Positions 10,267 through 19,419 of a stretch of 64,000 nucleotides of DNA are shown piece by piece. Source of the stretch: Rhizobium sp. N324. GTDB lineage: Bacteria; Pseudomonadota; Alphaproteobacteria; Rhizobiales; Rhizobiaceae. The stretch spans positions 434,001 through 498,000 of the forward strand of contig NZ_CP013634.1 of NCBI RefSeq assembly GCF_001664485.1, written 5' to 3'. The position numbers and the translations under genes were made by a program. The notes beneath the pieces were generated by a model. That model was not told the origin of the DNA. It did no database searches and was given only the letters and a program-made list of their open reading frames with translations. The stretch's first letter is position 1; each line of letters opens with the position of its first letter.

Positions 10267-10881
10267 ATGACCGACCACGCAACCAACGAAGCCGGCGCCA
10301 GGAGCGCGCTGATCCTCATCGAATATCAGAACGACTGGCTGGCCCCCACCGGCGGCATCAACGGCCAGTTCCAGGACCGCGAGCAGATCGACACCGCGAT
10401 CGCCAATTCGAAGAAGGTCCTCGAAGAAGCCCGGCGCCGCAACATCGAGGTCATCCACGTCAGGATGGTGCTTGAACCGGCCTACCGGGTGCTGGGCGAA
10501 GGGAAGTACGGGCTGCGCAAGATGGTGCGCGACTATGGCTCGTTCCTCGGCGAGCAGACCGATTTTTTCCCGGGGTTCGAGCCTCGCGACGGCGAATATG
10601 TCATCAGCGAGCGCACCGGCGGCAGCAGCGCCTTTGCCGCCACCACGCTCGACAGCTATCTGCGCAACAACCGGATCTTCGACATCTACGTCATGGGCTT
10701 TGCCCTGCGGCAGTGCGTCGAGTCGACCGTGCGCAACGCCCATGACCTCGGCTATCACACCAACGTCATCTACGATGCGTCGGCGGCCTTCACCCGGGAG
10801 CAGCAGACCTCGTTCCTGAGCGACATCGCACCTTTCTACGCAAATGCGATCACGACGCAGGCATTCATGACGCAAGCTTAA
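10267..10881 (+). CDS. Isochorismatase-like cysteine hydrolase fold protein (204 aa)
   Basis: The fold is shown by ALILIEYQNDW near residue 14, SSAFAATTLDSYLRNN in the middle and the nucleophile region MGFALRQCVESTVRNAHDLG. The Cys of the family's Asp-Lys-Cys triad is present. The first Asp position is Glu19 (IEYQND in place of the usual IDMQND), and no Lys is visible four residues before SAF. The activity may therefore be altered; similar I-E-Y/F-Q proteins exist in the family. It is the last gene of the SDR-GST set. AAAGGA lies before the ATG. Confidence 0.82.
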   Translation: MTDHATNEAGARSALILIEYQNDWLAPTGGINGQFQDREQIDTAIANSKKVLEEARRRNIEVIHVRMVLEPAYRVLGEGKYGLRKMVRDYGSFLGEQTDFFPGFEPRDGEYVISERTGGSSAFAATTLDSYLRNNRIFDIYVMGFALRQCVESTVRNAHDLGYHTNVIYDASAAFTREQQTSFLSDIAPFYANAITTQAFMTQA

Positions 10882-11684
10882 GCCGTGGCGATGCCGAGCT
10901 CCACGGAGGTGGTGCTGGGCATCGTTCGCCCGGCCAGCCATCGCTGTTGCACGTCGCCGGCCCGGTGGCGCGCACGGCCGGCACGAGGCGAATGCGGCCG
11001 ACGCGCTCGTTTGCAGTCGAGCCTCAGCCGACACTTCCGCACCGCGCGGCCGATGTTCCTGACTTGCTGCTCGCCAGCGAAATGGAGCGGCCAATTGAGT
11101 TTGCCCTGGAGATCATCATAGGCCCTGCCCGACGCCGCCACGCCGCCAGGCTCGGCCAAATGCTCCAGCTGCGCGGCGACATTTTCGTTGAGGAGAAGCA
11201 CCTTGACGAAAAGCGGCCGGCAAGTCCTTGACGGGATGCATTGCAAAAACCGCAGCAACCTTCAGGAAGCTAAAAAACAAATAGCTTCCTGGAGTGAAGG
11301 AGGCTTGACGGTCGATAAGTGCGAGACGCGGCCAAGACACAAGATGAAGGAAGGCGAGGAATGGAAACTCGGCGTTCGACCTTTTCGACTGCCGCTCTTC
11401 TATATCCGATGTGCCGCTCACACCTTGTGTGCGCTCGATCAATGCGCGGCGGGTATCCGGATCGCGCCGCCGAAAGAAAAGGTGGCGCTCGCGGCCTACG
11501 GCAGTTTCGCCGACATCCTTGTCCTCGGCTTCGATGTTTCGGCGGAGAAGAGGGCGGCGCGGGACTTTCTCACGAGGTACGCCGGGTTACTCCGGTTTAT
11601 CTGATCGCGGCGAACGCCTAGATGTGAGATATTGAATATGCGGCAGATCACCTGATCTGCCCAATAGCTGAGGGAGGATGTCCT
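10882..11684. other. 800-bp stretch without a supported gene, probably decayed
   Basis: Several overlapping frames exist, but none shows family motifs, a clear ribosome site or consistent codon use. A short piece at about 11185-11210 (CGTTGAGGAGAAG then ACCTTGACGA) nearly matches codons in the middle of the SDR gene at 6702-7475, which hints at an SDR remnant. The frame at 11188-11604 has no recognisable domain. The last 15 bases hold the GGGAGG site of the GYD gene. Confidence 0.4.
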
Positions 11685-12017
11685 ATGCCACTGTTCATAA
11701 TCACAGGGTGCTATTCAGCCACGGCAGCGAAGGGAATGATCGCCGATCCATCGGACCGGGAAGCGGCGGCCCGTGCCATCATGGAAGCAGCAGGCGGGAA
11801 ACAGCATTCTTTCTACGTCACGACCGGGGAAACCGACTGGATGATAGTCGCGGAATTTCCCGACGGTGTTGACCTGATCCCCGCACTTCTTGTCGTCGGC
11901 GCATCGGGAGCAGTATCGAATATCAAAACCGTGCGAGCATACACGGGGGCGGAATTCAAGGCCGCCCAAGAAAAGGCGGGCAAAATCGTATCTGCCTACA
12001 AAGCCCCTGCAAGATAA
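11685..12017 (+). CDS. GYD domain-containing protein (110 aa)
   Basis: This is a small ferredoxin-like alpha/beta protein of the GYD family: an N-terminal strand PLFIITGCYS, then GETDWMIVAEFPDGVDLIPA, the family's central strand and hairpin, and VRAYTGAEFKAAQ near the end. GGGAGG lies ten bases before the ATG. The function of the family is not settled. It stands alone between decayed SDR remnants. Confidence 0.85.
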   Translation: MPLFIITGCYSATAAKGMIADPSDREAAARAIMEAAGGKQHSFYVTTGETDWMIVAEFPDGVDLIPALLVVGASGAVSNIKTVRAYTGAEFKAAQEKAGKIVSAYKAPAR

Positions 12018-12070
12018 GCAGACGCCTCGTTGGATCATTTCTGGCAGCGGATGTGCGATCCGCTGCCGAC

Positions 12071-12260
12071 AATCGCAAAGCGACGCTCGATCACATTCCT
12101 CTCGGCCGGATCGGTGAAACCGATGATGTGGTTGGCGCCGTCGTCTTCCTGGCATCGCCGGCTGCGAGCCTGATCACCGGCGCCAACCTGCTGGTGGACG
12201 GTGGATGGTCCGTCGCCTGAGGTGGAGGCTGTTGCACGGCAGCGCAGGTCTCGTCCCGCT
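12071..12260 (+). pseudogene. Second copy of an SDR 3' end (remnant)
   Basis: From AATCGCAAAGCGACGCTCGA to the TGA at 12218-12220, and on to GCAGCGCAGGTCTCGT, the sequence repeats the last about 150 bases of the SDR gene at 6702-7475 and its downstream flank with only scattered changes. The frame still reads DHIPLGRIGETDDV and ends VDGGWSVA-stop, but it has lost the nucleotide-binding and catalytic parts. It is a 3' fragment left by duplication or recombination. Confidence 0.85.
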
Positions 12261-12272
12261 GGCGATTGCTGA

Positions 12273-12719
12273 CTAGGCTCCGGCTGGTACGGGAATCATC
12301 GATCGAACTTTTTCGAGCGGATGAAAAGCCGTTCGTCCGCCCCATGAAATGAAGATTCCGGTCCTGCCCTGAAAAGCCAAGGCGTTTGTGTAATAGCAGT
12401 CGTTGGTCAGGATGTCGTACCGGGCCATCGCGTTGCGAAACGCGAAGGCCGTGCTGCCATAACCCACACCGATCGATATGAGGATACCGAGCGGCAAGGC
12501 GAGCAACGGCAACCTGCGCTGCCGAACATCCGCCAGCCAGAGGCCCGCTGCCGCGAGAATGCCTGGGATGACCGAAAAGGCGAGGAAGACGAGATCAGGT
12601 GAAGCGAGTGCTCCGAAGTCGTCGTCTACGTAAAGCGCCCGGCCAAACTCCATCACCACAGGCATGAAGAGCCCAAACGCGATAGACAGGATCAGCACAC
12701 AGATAATGCGAACACGCAC
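12273..12719 (-). CDS. Small hypothetical membrane protein (148 aa)
   Basis: Three hydrophobic segments are visible: residues about 5-24, 44-64 and 70-88. A polar tail of about 55 residues with two adjacent Tyr and one Cys (NDCYYTNALAF) follows. The start is a GTG at 12719; no stronger ATG is present in the frame. The gene ends next to the SDR remnant at 12071-12260 and runs against it. I do not recognise a family. Confidence 0.55.
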   Translation of the reverse strand: MRVRIICVLILSIAFGLFMPVVMEFGRALYVDDDFGALASPDLVFLAFSVIPGILAAAGLWLADVRQRRLPLLALPLGILISIGVGYGSTAFAFRNAMARYDILTNDCYYTNALAFQGRTGIFISWGGRTAFHPLEKVRSMIPVPAGA

Positions 12720-12854
12720 GGGTCCGTTCCCAAGCTAAGCCGGTCTTCGGCAATACGGCAATCATACGATCAATTGGCTCCGCTGCCATGGGTTTGCACG
12801 CCTGAGTTATTTCGAAGTTAATAATCCATCTATTGAGCTGCAGGACCGTTTGGC
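12720..12854. other. Intergenic, nothing recognised
   Basis: No coding frame or clear signal was seen between the membrane protein start and the third SDR 3'-end copy. Confidence 0.4.
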
Positions 12855-13110
12855 GGGATCGGTGAAACCGATGATGTGGTGGGTGCCGTGGTCTTCCTGG
12901 CATCGCCGGCTGTGAGCCTGATCACCGGTGCGAACCTGCTGGTGGCGGTGGATGGTCCGCCGCCGGCAGGTGGAGGCAGCGCAAGTCTCATCCAGAGGAA
13001 AAACGACAATTTCCTAGTTTAGGGTCACCTTACATCACCGGCAAATGCGATGGCTATCCACGATTTCTATCAGCATGACCTGGAGAATAATGGGTGTGCC
13101 CGTTTCGGGC
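12855..13110 (+). pseudogene. Third copy of the SDR 3' end and its flank (remnant)
   Basis: GGATCGGTGAAACCGATGATGTGGTGG to CTGGTGG repeats codons near the end of the SDR at 6702-7475, but a deletion in the VDGGW region destroys the frame. The downstream flank (GCAGCGCAAGTCTCATCCAG, later GCATGACCTGGAGAA and GGGTGTG.CCG) matches the flank at 7490-7565, with about 60 extra bases between the two blocks here. Copies one and three therefore share more than the gene itself. Confidence 0.8.
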
Positions 13111-13358
13111 ACTTTCCGCGGAGATAGTCCGCCGCGTGTGGCGCGAAGCGATCATCAAATTTATTGAAAGACAGCTTCGCGCCTCCTTATCAGTCGCAAT
13201 GGCAGACCTTGCCATTGCCGCAGAGCAGACTTCCGTTCGTTTTGACGTTAGTGCATCTGGACACGATTTGGGGTCATCCAATCGACACGCCAACGCTGCC
13301 CCGGTAGTGCTCCGACTTTCGCAGGCCGGCAATCACGACGAGCAGGCAAGGGATCACC
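13111..13358. other. Intergenic, nothing recognised
   Basis: Frames here overlap on both strands and lack motifs or ribosome sites. The stretch separates the third SDR remnant from the stop of the next SDR gene. Confidence 0.4.
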
Positions 13359-14150
13359 TCAGAGCGTGTCGATCAGTCCTCCGTCCACGCGCATGGAAGC
13401 CCCGGTCGTCGCGGATGCCAAAGGCGACGCCAGATAGGTTACGAGGTTGGCGATTTCCTCTACGCTTGCAGCTCGTTGGATGATCGAACTGCCACGATGC
13501 TTCTTGACGAAGTCCGCCGCGACCTCCTCGATCGGCTTGCCCGTCTTCGCACGCTCTTCGGCAAGCATCGCCTCGACACCTTCGGACAGTGTTGGGCCGG
13601 GAAGGACCGAGTTCACGGTAACGCCCGTACCAGCCATGCGCTTGGCGAGCCCGCGGGCAACCGCGATATCGGCGGTCTTGCTGACGCCGTAGTGAATCAT
13701 CTCCACCGGAATGTTAAAGCCGGATTCCGACGCGATGAAGATGACACGACCCCAGTCGACCTTCTGCATGCCTGGAAGGTAGGCACGCGAAAGCCTGACG
13801 GCCGACATGACGTTTACCTGCCAGTGGCGATCCCACACCTCGTCGTTCGCCTCGAAGAAGTCGAGCGGCTGAAAAATGCCCGCGTTGTTGATGAGGATGT
13901 CCACATGAGGAACCTTGGCGACGAGAGCGTCACACCCTTCAGCGGTTGCGACATCGGCTGCGACGGCGGTTACGGTGCCCCCGGCACCTTCGCCTTTCAG
14001 GCGTTCGGCGGCATTTGCGGTCTTTTCTTCGGACCGTCCGTTGATCACCACGTCCGCGCCAGCCCTCGCGAGCTGGCGGGCGATCGCGTAGCCGATACCT
14101 TCGGTCGATCCAGTAATAAGAGCGGTCTTGCCTGCGAGGTCGATCTGCAT
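13359..14150 (-). CDS. SDR family oxidoreductase (263 aa)
   Basis: The protein begins MQIDLAGKTALITG with TGSTEGIGYAIARQLARAGA as the Rossmann motif. It continues with NNAGIF, the catalytic FIASESG, HYGVSKTADIAVARGLAKRM with the Tyr/Lys pair, and TTGASMRVDGGL at the end. The start at 14150 has GGAG about eight bases before it; the longer frame from 14369 only adds a low-quality extension. It differs from the other SDRs in the window. Its substrate is unknown. Confidence 0.88.
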   Translation of the reverse strand: MQIDLAGKTALITGSTEGIGYAIARQLARAGADVVINGRSEEKTANAAERLKGEGAGGTVTAVAADVATAEGCDALVAKVPHVDILINNAGIFQPLDFFEANDEVWDRHWQVNVMSAVRLSRAYLPGMQKVDWGRVIFIASESGFNIPVEMIHYGVSKTADIAVARGLAKRMAGTGVTVNSVLPGPTLSEGVEAMLAEERAKTGKPIEEVAADFVKKHRGSSIIQRAASVEEIANLVTYLASPLASATTGASMRVDGGLIDTL

Positions 14151-14396
14151 CTGCTGCTCCGTGTGAGGTTGGATAGAGAACGTATGAACTGGCGGTCGGT
14201 CTCGCAACAGCCCGCGACGTCGATCCCCGATCGAATGCCTGGAAGTCGATGGTCTGCTTCGCCGTTGACCGCGTCCGAAAAGCACTATCATAGCGGTCGT
14301 CGAGCCACCGGCCGCCGTTGCTGCAAAGCGGCTATGGCGCAGTGACAACGTGGGTCGCAGTTGCGCCAAAAGCCGCCATTCCGCCCCATGCGGTGA

Positions 14397-15506
14397 CTAG
14401 ATCACGAACTCCTCCTCGTACCTCTGTGGCTCGGGAACGACCGTAACCTCCACCGGAACGATCCAATTGGCCGCGTAGCTCTCGCAGTCGGATCGCTGGA
14501 GGTCGGGCTGCACGCACCCAGCCGCATCGATCGCGCGACATCGCAGTATATATCGCCCCACGTCTTCAGGGGTCCACATGTACTCCCACAAGCGCCACGC
14601 AAAAGGACGTTCTGTTTCGAGGAGCCTTCCCTCGCGCCAGCCCCTGCCATCTCCGGTGCAGACCTGCACCTGCCGGATAGCAGCCTCTCCGCTCCAGGCG
14701 GCTCCGAAAATCCGATACGGTTGGCCGGCGACGAGACGCGCCCCCTGCACGGGACGCGCGATCTGCGCTTTGACCTCCATCTCCGCAAGGGGGACCAGCC
14801 TGGGTTCCCCGAGGCTGCGCTCCCAACGGAAATAGTCGCGCGCCTGCCAGTAGCCAAGGAACGGTTCCTCCACAACCGTGATATCAGTGATCCACTTGAC
14901 CCAAGCCATGCCGAACCAGCCACCCACGACCGCGCGTAGCGGGTAGCCGTGATCGCGCGTCAACGCCTCCTCGTTCATCGAATAGGCAAGGATCGTGCTG
15001 TCGGCGATGGCCTTCTCAAGCGGTAAACTGCGCGCAAAAGCGATGGGGCCTGGAGAAGCCGTTTTCTTGTTCGTGTCGACGACGCCGCTGTCTGCGCCGA
15101 CGAGCAGAACCTCACGTGCGGTTCGCTTGACGCCCGCCATTTCTAAAATCTCGCGCAGAGGAACACCTGTCCACGCGGCATTGCCGACGGCTCCGTTCTG
15201 CCACTGCAACCCCTCCCTCGGCGGCACATAGTAGACGCGCCCGTTGCCTGCGCACTCGACGACGGCAGTGAGAGTCGTGCTCCGCATCGCCTTGATGCTG
15301 TCGAGGTCAAGTTCGATCGGCCGCTCCACCGCCCCGCCAACGCGCAATCTCCAGTCTCGCGCATCGAGGTCCGGCGACGGGAAATGGTTTCGCACGAAGA
15401 ACAGCTCGGTTGGGATCAGCCAATCGGAGAGTGACGCAAACGGAAACTCGATGTTTGGTGGGGATTTCTGTCGAACTATTAGACTGGGTTGCTCTGGTGT
15501 CGGCAT
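14397..15506 (-). CDS. Sulfite-oxidase-type molybdopterin oxidoreductase
   Basis: This is a member of the sulfite oxidase/SoxC/YedY fold family. The molybdopterin domain holds FFVRNHFPSPDLDARDW and AVVECAGNGR with the molybdenum-ligand Cys at about residue 85, followed by GAVGNAAWTGVPLREILEMA and HGYPLRAVVGGWFGMAWVKW. The C-terminal Ig-like dimerisation domain (VQGARLVAGQPYRIFGAAWS to about residue 360) is complete. The start at 15506 has GGGGAGACGAGG before it. No twin-arginine signal is seen, so export is not evident. No haem subunit lies next to it. Confidence 0.87.
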   Translation of the reverse strand: MPTPEQPSLIVRQKSPPNIEFPFASLSDWLIPTELFFVRNHFPSPDLDARDWRLRVGGAVERPIELDLDSIKAMRSTTLTAVVECAGNGRVYYVPPREGLQWQNGAVGNAAWTGVPLREILEMAGVKRTAREVLLVGADSGVVDTNKKTASPGPIAFARSLPLEKAIADSTILAYSMNEEALTRDHGYPLRAVVGGWFGMAWVKWITDITVVEEPFLGYWQARDYFRWERSLGEPRLVPLAEMEVKAQIARPVQGARLVAGQPYRIFGAAWSGEAAIRQVQVCTGDGRGWREGRLLETERPFAWRLWEYMWTPEDVGRYILRCRAIDAAGCVQPDLQRSDCESYAANWIVPVEVTVVPEPQRYEEEFVI

Positions 15507-15700
15507 CGTCCTCGTCTCCCCTTCAAAGAGCACAACGTTGGCACTCGGTCGCACGAATTCCGGTTCGATCACACCGCCCCTCGCAGCGCGTTCCGTCTTC
15601 GGCCCCAGTCTAGCACATACCGCACGTTCCTCGGATCGACCTCGAACGGCAGCAAAGGGCCCCGAATGTTGCCCACGTCTCTTTCACGCCCGCTTGTCGT

Positions 15701-16372
15701 TCAGGCACTACCGGTGGAGAAGATCAGCAACATATTGTTGGCAGGCATCTCGATCGTCTCGCGGAGATTAAGCCCAGCGGCCTCACCCATTTGTTCAAGA
15801 TCAGCGATATCACGCACACCCCAGGATGGGTTGCGCTCCTTTAGAGCCGCGTCGAAAGCAGCGTTCGAGGGGGCGTTGTGTGTTCCGTCGCGCATGAATG
15901 GGCCGTAGAGAAGAAGAAGCCCACCAGCGTGAAGCAAACGGCCAGCTCCTGCGAACAATCCTAAGCTTGCCGCCCATGGCGCGATATGGATCATATTGAT
16001 CGACACGATGGCGTCAAAATGACCTGTTTGTTCGACGCCCCATTGCCCTGCGCACACATCAATATCCCGCGGTGCCAGCACATTCTTCAGCCCTGCAAAT
16101 TTGATCCAGTTAGACGTGCTGGTGCGGGCGTCGGCATCCGGATCGCTCGGCTGCCAAGTGAGGTCGGGCATTGCTCCCGCAAAACACACGGCGTGCTCGC
16201 CGGTCCCGCATCCAATCTCCAGCACGGCGCCACGTGTTGGAAGGACGCGTTTTAGGACCGCGAGGATCGGCGCCGAATTTCGCGCAGCGGAAGGTGAGAA
16301 CATGCGCTGGTCGGCGCTTATATCGCGCTGTTCCAGCGCAACAGGCGAACGGTCCTTCTTCTCTGGGGGCAT
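15701..16372 (-). CDS. DUF938 SAM-dependent methyltransferase-like protein (223 aa)
   Basis: The SAM-binding motif I is VLEIGCGTGEHAVCFA. QPSDPDADA follows, and FDAIVSINMIHIAPW and LLHAGGLLLLYGPF mark the later strands of a class I methyltransferase fold. This order and the opening SPSAARNSAPILAVL are typical of DUF938. The substrate is unknown. The gene is 194 bases before the sulfite-oxidase-like gene on the same strand. Confidence 0.87.
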   Translation of the reverse strand: MPPEKKDRSPVALEQRDISADQRMFSPSAARNSAPILAVLKRVLPTRGAVLEIGCGTGEHAVCFAGAMPDLTWQPSDPDADARTSTSNWIKFAGLKNVLAPRDIDVCAGQWGVEQTGHFDAIVSINMIHIAPWAASLGLFAGAGRLLHAGGLLLLYGPFMRDGTHNAPSNAAFDAALKERNPSWGVRDIADLEQMGEAAGLNLRETIEMPANNMLLIFSTGSA

Positions 16373-16576
16373 TGGCCTTGAATCCCCTTTGGGCGATGTC
16401 TGTCACCTTATAGATTGAACTCCTCCCTTGCTACGGCTTGGACGGCTTCATCAGGGCCGAAAAGATACGAATATCATTTGTTCCCGGACGACCAGTTGCC
16501 GCGAAATAACACTCCAGCGGCTTGAGTTCGATTCCGCGTATGTTGGTAACGCCGAGTTCCTTCGTCGAGGCGGTCA

Positions 16577-17461
16577 TCAGCCAAACCGTTCCACCAGGAA
16601 ATCGATCACCGTCCGCAGCATCGCTGTCGGCCGGCGGTTCGGCGCATAGACGAGGGACATCGGAACAGGTTTGTAGGACCAGTCCGGCAGCACCTGTTCA
16701 AGCCGCCCTTCGGCGATATCGGCGGCGAGCAGCAGTTCCGGCTGGAGCACGATTCCCGCGCCGCTGAGCGCGGCCATGCGCAGTGCCGCCCCCTGGTTGG
16801 TGGAAAATTTTCCGGAAATCAACACATCACGCATTTCTCCGCCCGGCCCGACCAGGTGCCAGCGGTCCTGCCTGCGCCAATAGGAGTGGCCGAGGCAGAG
16901 GTGGTTGGTCAGCGCCTCCGGCGAGGCCGGCCGGCCATGGCGGGCGAGATAATCAGGCGAGGCAGCGAGAATCCGCCGATAGGGCGTCAGCGGGCGGGCG
17001 ACCAAGCTGTCGTCAGTGAGCGGGCCGATGTGGATGCCGAGCTCGAACCCTTCGCCGACGAGGTCATGGACATTGTTGTCGAGTGATAGCTCGATGCTGA
17101 CGTCGGGATAGGCGTTCTGGTAATCGATCAGCGCCGGCACCAGGATCTGCGTCCCGAAGCTGACGGGTGCCACCACGCGAAGCCGGCCGCGCGGCGCCGA
17201 TTGCAGCTCGCTCGCCGAAGCCTCGGCCAGCGCCACTTCGGACAGCGCGCGTTTGCAGCGCTCGTAATAGAGCTGGCCGACCTCTGTCAGCTGATGGCGG
17301 CGCGTGGTGCGATGGATCAGCTTGGCCCCGAGCCGGGTCTCGATGGTCTTGATGTGCTTGGCGACCATGGCAGGCGACACTTGCGCGATCTCCGCGGTGG
17401 CCGCGAAACTGCCATTGTCGACGACCCGGACGAACATCGCCATGCCGGCCAGCTTGTCCAT
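16577..17461 (-). CDS. LysR family transcriptional regulator (294 aa)
   Basis: The N-terminal winged helix-turn-helix is clear: MAMFVRVVDNGSFAATAEIA, then QVSPAMVAKHIKTIETRLGA and LIHRTTRRHQLTEVG. The effector domain starts near residue 90 (GRLRVVAPVSFGTQILVPAL), which is the CrgA-like subgroup pattern. The gene is divergent from the small tautomerase gene, 126 bases away, and is the obvious candidate regulator of it. Confidence 0.9.
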   Translation of the reverse strand: MDKLAGMAMFVRVVDNGSFAATAEIAQVSPAMVAKHIKTIETRLGAKLIHRTTRRHQLTEVGQLYYERCKRALSEVALAEASASELQSAPRGRLRVVAPVSFGTQILVPALIDYQNAYPDVSIELSLDNNVHDLVGEGFELGIHIGPLTDDSLVARPLTPYRRILAASPDYLARHGRPASPEALTNHLCLGHSYWRRQDRWHLVGPGGEMRDVLISGKFSTNQGAALRMAALSGAGIVLQPELLLAADIAEGRLEQVLPDWSYKPVPMSLVYAPNRRPTAMLRTVIDFLVERFG

Positions 17462-17587
17462 GATTGCCTACCTCCAGGTTTCGAATGACGATACCGGGAG
17501 CTTATTTATCAACCTCAGCATTTGCAACATGGTGGTCATGCCCGCGCCAAAGGCGACGGATATTGCCAACATGACCAAGGAGAAAAC

Positions 17588-17773
17588 ATGCCCATTCTTC
17601 ACCTGCAGATGCATCCCGGCCGCACCGACGATCAGAAACGCGCCTTCGCCCGCGAGGCGACCAAGGCCGCCGTCGAAACGCTGGCGTGCCCGCCGGAATC
17701 GGTGGAAATTCTGATAACGGAGATCGCCAAAGATTCCTGGGCGGTCGGCGGCAAGCTGAAATCCGAGGCTTGA
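17588..17773 (+). CDS. 4-oxalocrotonate tautomerase family protein (61 aa)
   Basis: The mature protein would begin with Pro1 (MPILHLQMHPGRTDDQKRAF), the catalytic base of the family, and it has the usual length of about 60 residues. VEILITEIAKDSWAVGG is the C-terminal conserved strand and loop. AAGGAG lies seven bases before the ATG. A longer frame from a TTG at 17522 is rejected because it would bury the catalytic Pro. The gene is divergent from the LysR regulator. The substrate is unknown. Confidence 0.88.
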   Translation: MPILHLQMHPGRTDDQKRAFAREATKAAVETLACPPESVEILITEIAKDSWAVGGKLKSEA

Positions 17774-17850
17774 GGGAGGACCCGCAGCGTCGAAGGCTCG
17801 AAGGGCGATAGTGAAAGTCGTGCCGAGTTTGGCGAGAAGCCCGCCCCACT

Positions 17851-17942
17851 CTCCGTCGTCCTCGGCCTTGAGCCGAGGACCCACGCCCACGACTGCTGGC
17901 GGATGCGGCGTGGATGCTCGGCTCAAGGCCGAGCATGACGGA
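17851..17942. repeat. Rhizobial REP-type palindrome pair
   Basis: Two related hairpins lie back to back: GTCCTCGGCCTTGAGCCGAGGAC, then GCTCGGCTCAAGGCCGAGC. The same family with small changes occurs at 59091-59215. It sits after the tautomerase gene and may act as a transcription end. Confidence 0.7.
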
Positions 17943-18015
17943 GGGGGGGCTTAAGTCGCTGGAGATAGCTCACCTTGAGCGCAAGCGAAGGGCGATCGTG
18001 AACGGCGTGCCGTGT

Positions 18016-18238
18016 GGCCCCCTCATCCGCTCTACGGGCACCTTCTCCCCGCTGGGGAGAAGAGGGAAGCAAGACGCATCGATACTGCCAAACGAACCCA
18101 CCTACCCAAAGGCACTTCATCCAATTGAATCAATGGCGAAGCGGCGTTCTCCTTCTTCTCCCAGCGGGGGTTCGAAGGACGGGTTGAGACCCGTGGCTCA
18201 ACCCCGGGCGGTGGCCCGAAGGGTCGGATGAGGGGGCC
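18016..18238. repeat. RIME-like intergenic mosaic element
   Basis: Long imperfect inverted repeats begin GGCCCCCTCATCCG and end CGGATGAGGGGGCC. Each arm contains a CTTCTCCCC-type block (CCTTCTCCCCGCTGGGGAG at 18041). The same layout is seen at 34055, 41886 and 53171. The gap between the tautomerase and the pentapeptide gene (674 bases) holds this element, the REP pair above and no supported gene. Confidence 0.7.
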
Positions 18239-18447
18239 GCAGGCACGGCAGCAACGGCGATTAGTCTATCCATGGACGTCGGCTTCCGGCGCAACGCGGC
18301 CGAGCCGCCTTGCCGCCTTTTGGCCCGAAGCGGTCATCGACCCTCGCAATAGTCGACCGCAAAACTTCGACTTATGCGAGGGAGTTTCGCGCCGGTATTT
18401 TTCTAAAGTTTTGAGGGAAGTCGGGATTTGTGCGTTGTGCATGGCCT

Positions 18448-18828
18448 TCAGGTTTTCGCCTTTTCATAGGCCATGAGCAGATCGGTGACGAGAACGCCAT
18501 TGATCCGCATCCCAGTCAAATCGGCATCCGTTATGTCTGAATCTGCTAGCGTGACGTTGCTTATGGTCAATCGCGACAGGTTTGCATTCGTGATGGCGGC
18601 GCCAGACAGATTGACGTTGTTGAAGCGCGCATCCGCAAGGCTGATATCGTCAAAAACCGCTTCGCTTAAATTGCTGTCAGTGAATTTTGCCTTGGTCAAA
18701 ACAGCGTAAAACTGTGCGTCTGCGAGGTTTACACCATCGAAATTGGCGCCTGACATATCGGCCCGCTCGTAGTGCATTCCCTGCATCTGAGGGCCATCAA
18801 ACGGGTTGTGTTCGTGCTGATCGCTCAT
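18448..18828 (-). CDS. Pentapeptide repeat protein (126 aa)
   Basis: From about residue 28 the sequence follows the A(D/N)LXX pattern of right-handed beta-helix pentapeptide proteins: ADMSGANFDGVNLADAQF, AKFTDSNLSEAVFDDISLAD, LSGAAITNANLSRLTIS and ADSDITDADLTGM. There is no signal peptide. The start at 18828 has GGAGGAAACG before it. A possible longer frame to 18882 lacks a site. Its role is unknown; some relatives mimic DNA, but nothing shows that here. Confidence 0.88.
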   Translation of the reverse strand: MSDQHEHNPFDGPQMQGMHYERADMSGANFDGVNLADAQFYAVLTKAKFTDSNLSEAVFDDISLADARFNNVNLSGAAITNANLSRLTISNVTLADSDITDADLTGMRINGVLVTDLLMAYEKAKT

Positions 18829-19104
18829 TATCGTTTCCTCCGGCAATCCTGCTTGCCACGGAAAGAGTGCCAGATCGCGCAATCATTGACGACCGTCGAA
18901 TCTGAATCGAACGAGCCTACGTCCATTCTGGCCGTGCCGTTTGTCGCGAAAATCCCGGCAAAGGCGACACTTGTTTTCCTGCTTTTGCACGCTGGGGAAT
19001 AGACAGCTGCCACAGCCTGCGGGACGAGACTGAGAGCAGCGACACCGGACAGTCGTCTCGAAAAGGAGCTTGCGAATCAGATAAGTGTGTGCTTATGTGT
19101 TTGC

Positions 19105-19419
19105 ATGATCGAAAATGACTTTTTCCGAGCTTTGGCAGACCCGACCCGCCGTGCGATCTTTGAGAAGCTGGCGGCAGGTAGCATGAACGCCAGCGCCTTG
19201 CGCGAAGGCATGGAAATCAGCCAGCCGGCGATGTCGCAACATCTTGCGGTTCTGCGCAGTGCGAAGCTCGTGAGGGAAGAACGGCAGGGGCGTTTCGTGA
19301 ATTACGAAGTCGATCCCGACGGGTTGGCGCTCATCGCCCAGTGGCTGGCAAAATACCGCGCCTATTGGCCGGAGCGTATCGCAGCACTCAAAGTCTTGCT
19401 GAAGGACATGGATCAATGA
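19105..19419 (+). CDS. ArsR family transcriptional regulator (104 aa)
   Basis: This is a winged helix-turn-helix repressor: FFRALADPTRRAIFEKLAAG, then MEISQPAMSQHLAVLRSAKL as the recognition helix region and VREERQGRFVNYEVDP as the wing. No metal-binding Cys pair is present, so it is probably not a metal sensor. The stop overlaps the ATG of the next gene (ATGA), which makes translation coupled. ArsR genes paired with SRPBCC proteins are common in alphaproteobacteria. Confidence 0.9.
   Translation: MIENDFFRALADPTRRAIFEKLAAGSMNASALREGMEISQPAMSQHLAVLRSAKLVREERQGRFVNYEVDPDGLALIAQWLAKYRAYWPERIAALKVLLKDMDQ

Noticed and set aside
11188..11604. 138-aa plus-strand frame
   Set aside because: No family motif, no good ribosome site, and it lies in a decayed stretch; kept only as part of the unassigned region.
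13054..13332. 92-aa minus-strand frame
   Set aside because: It overlaps the third SDR remnant flank and has no motif or start signal.
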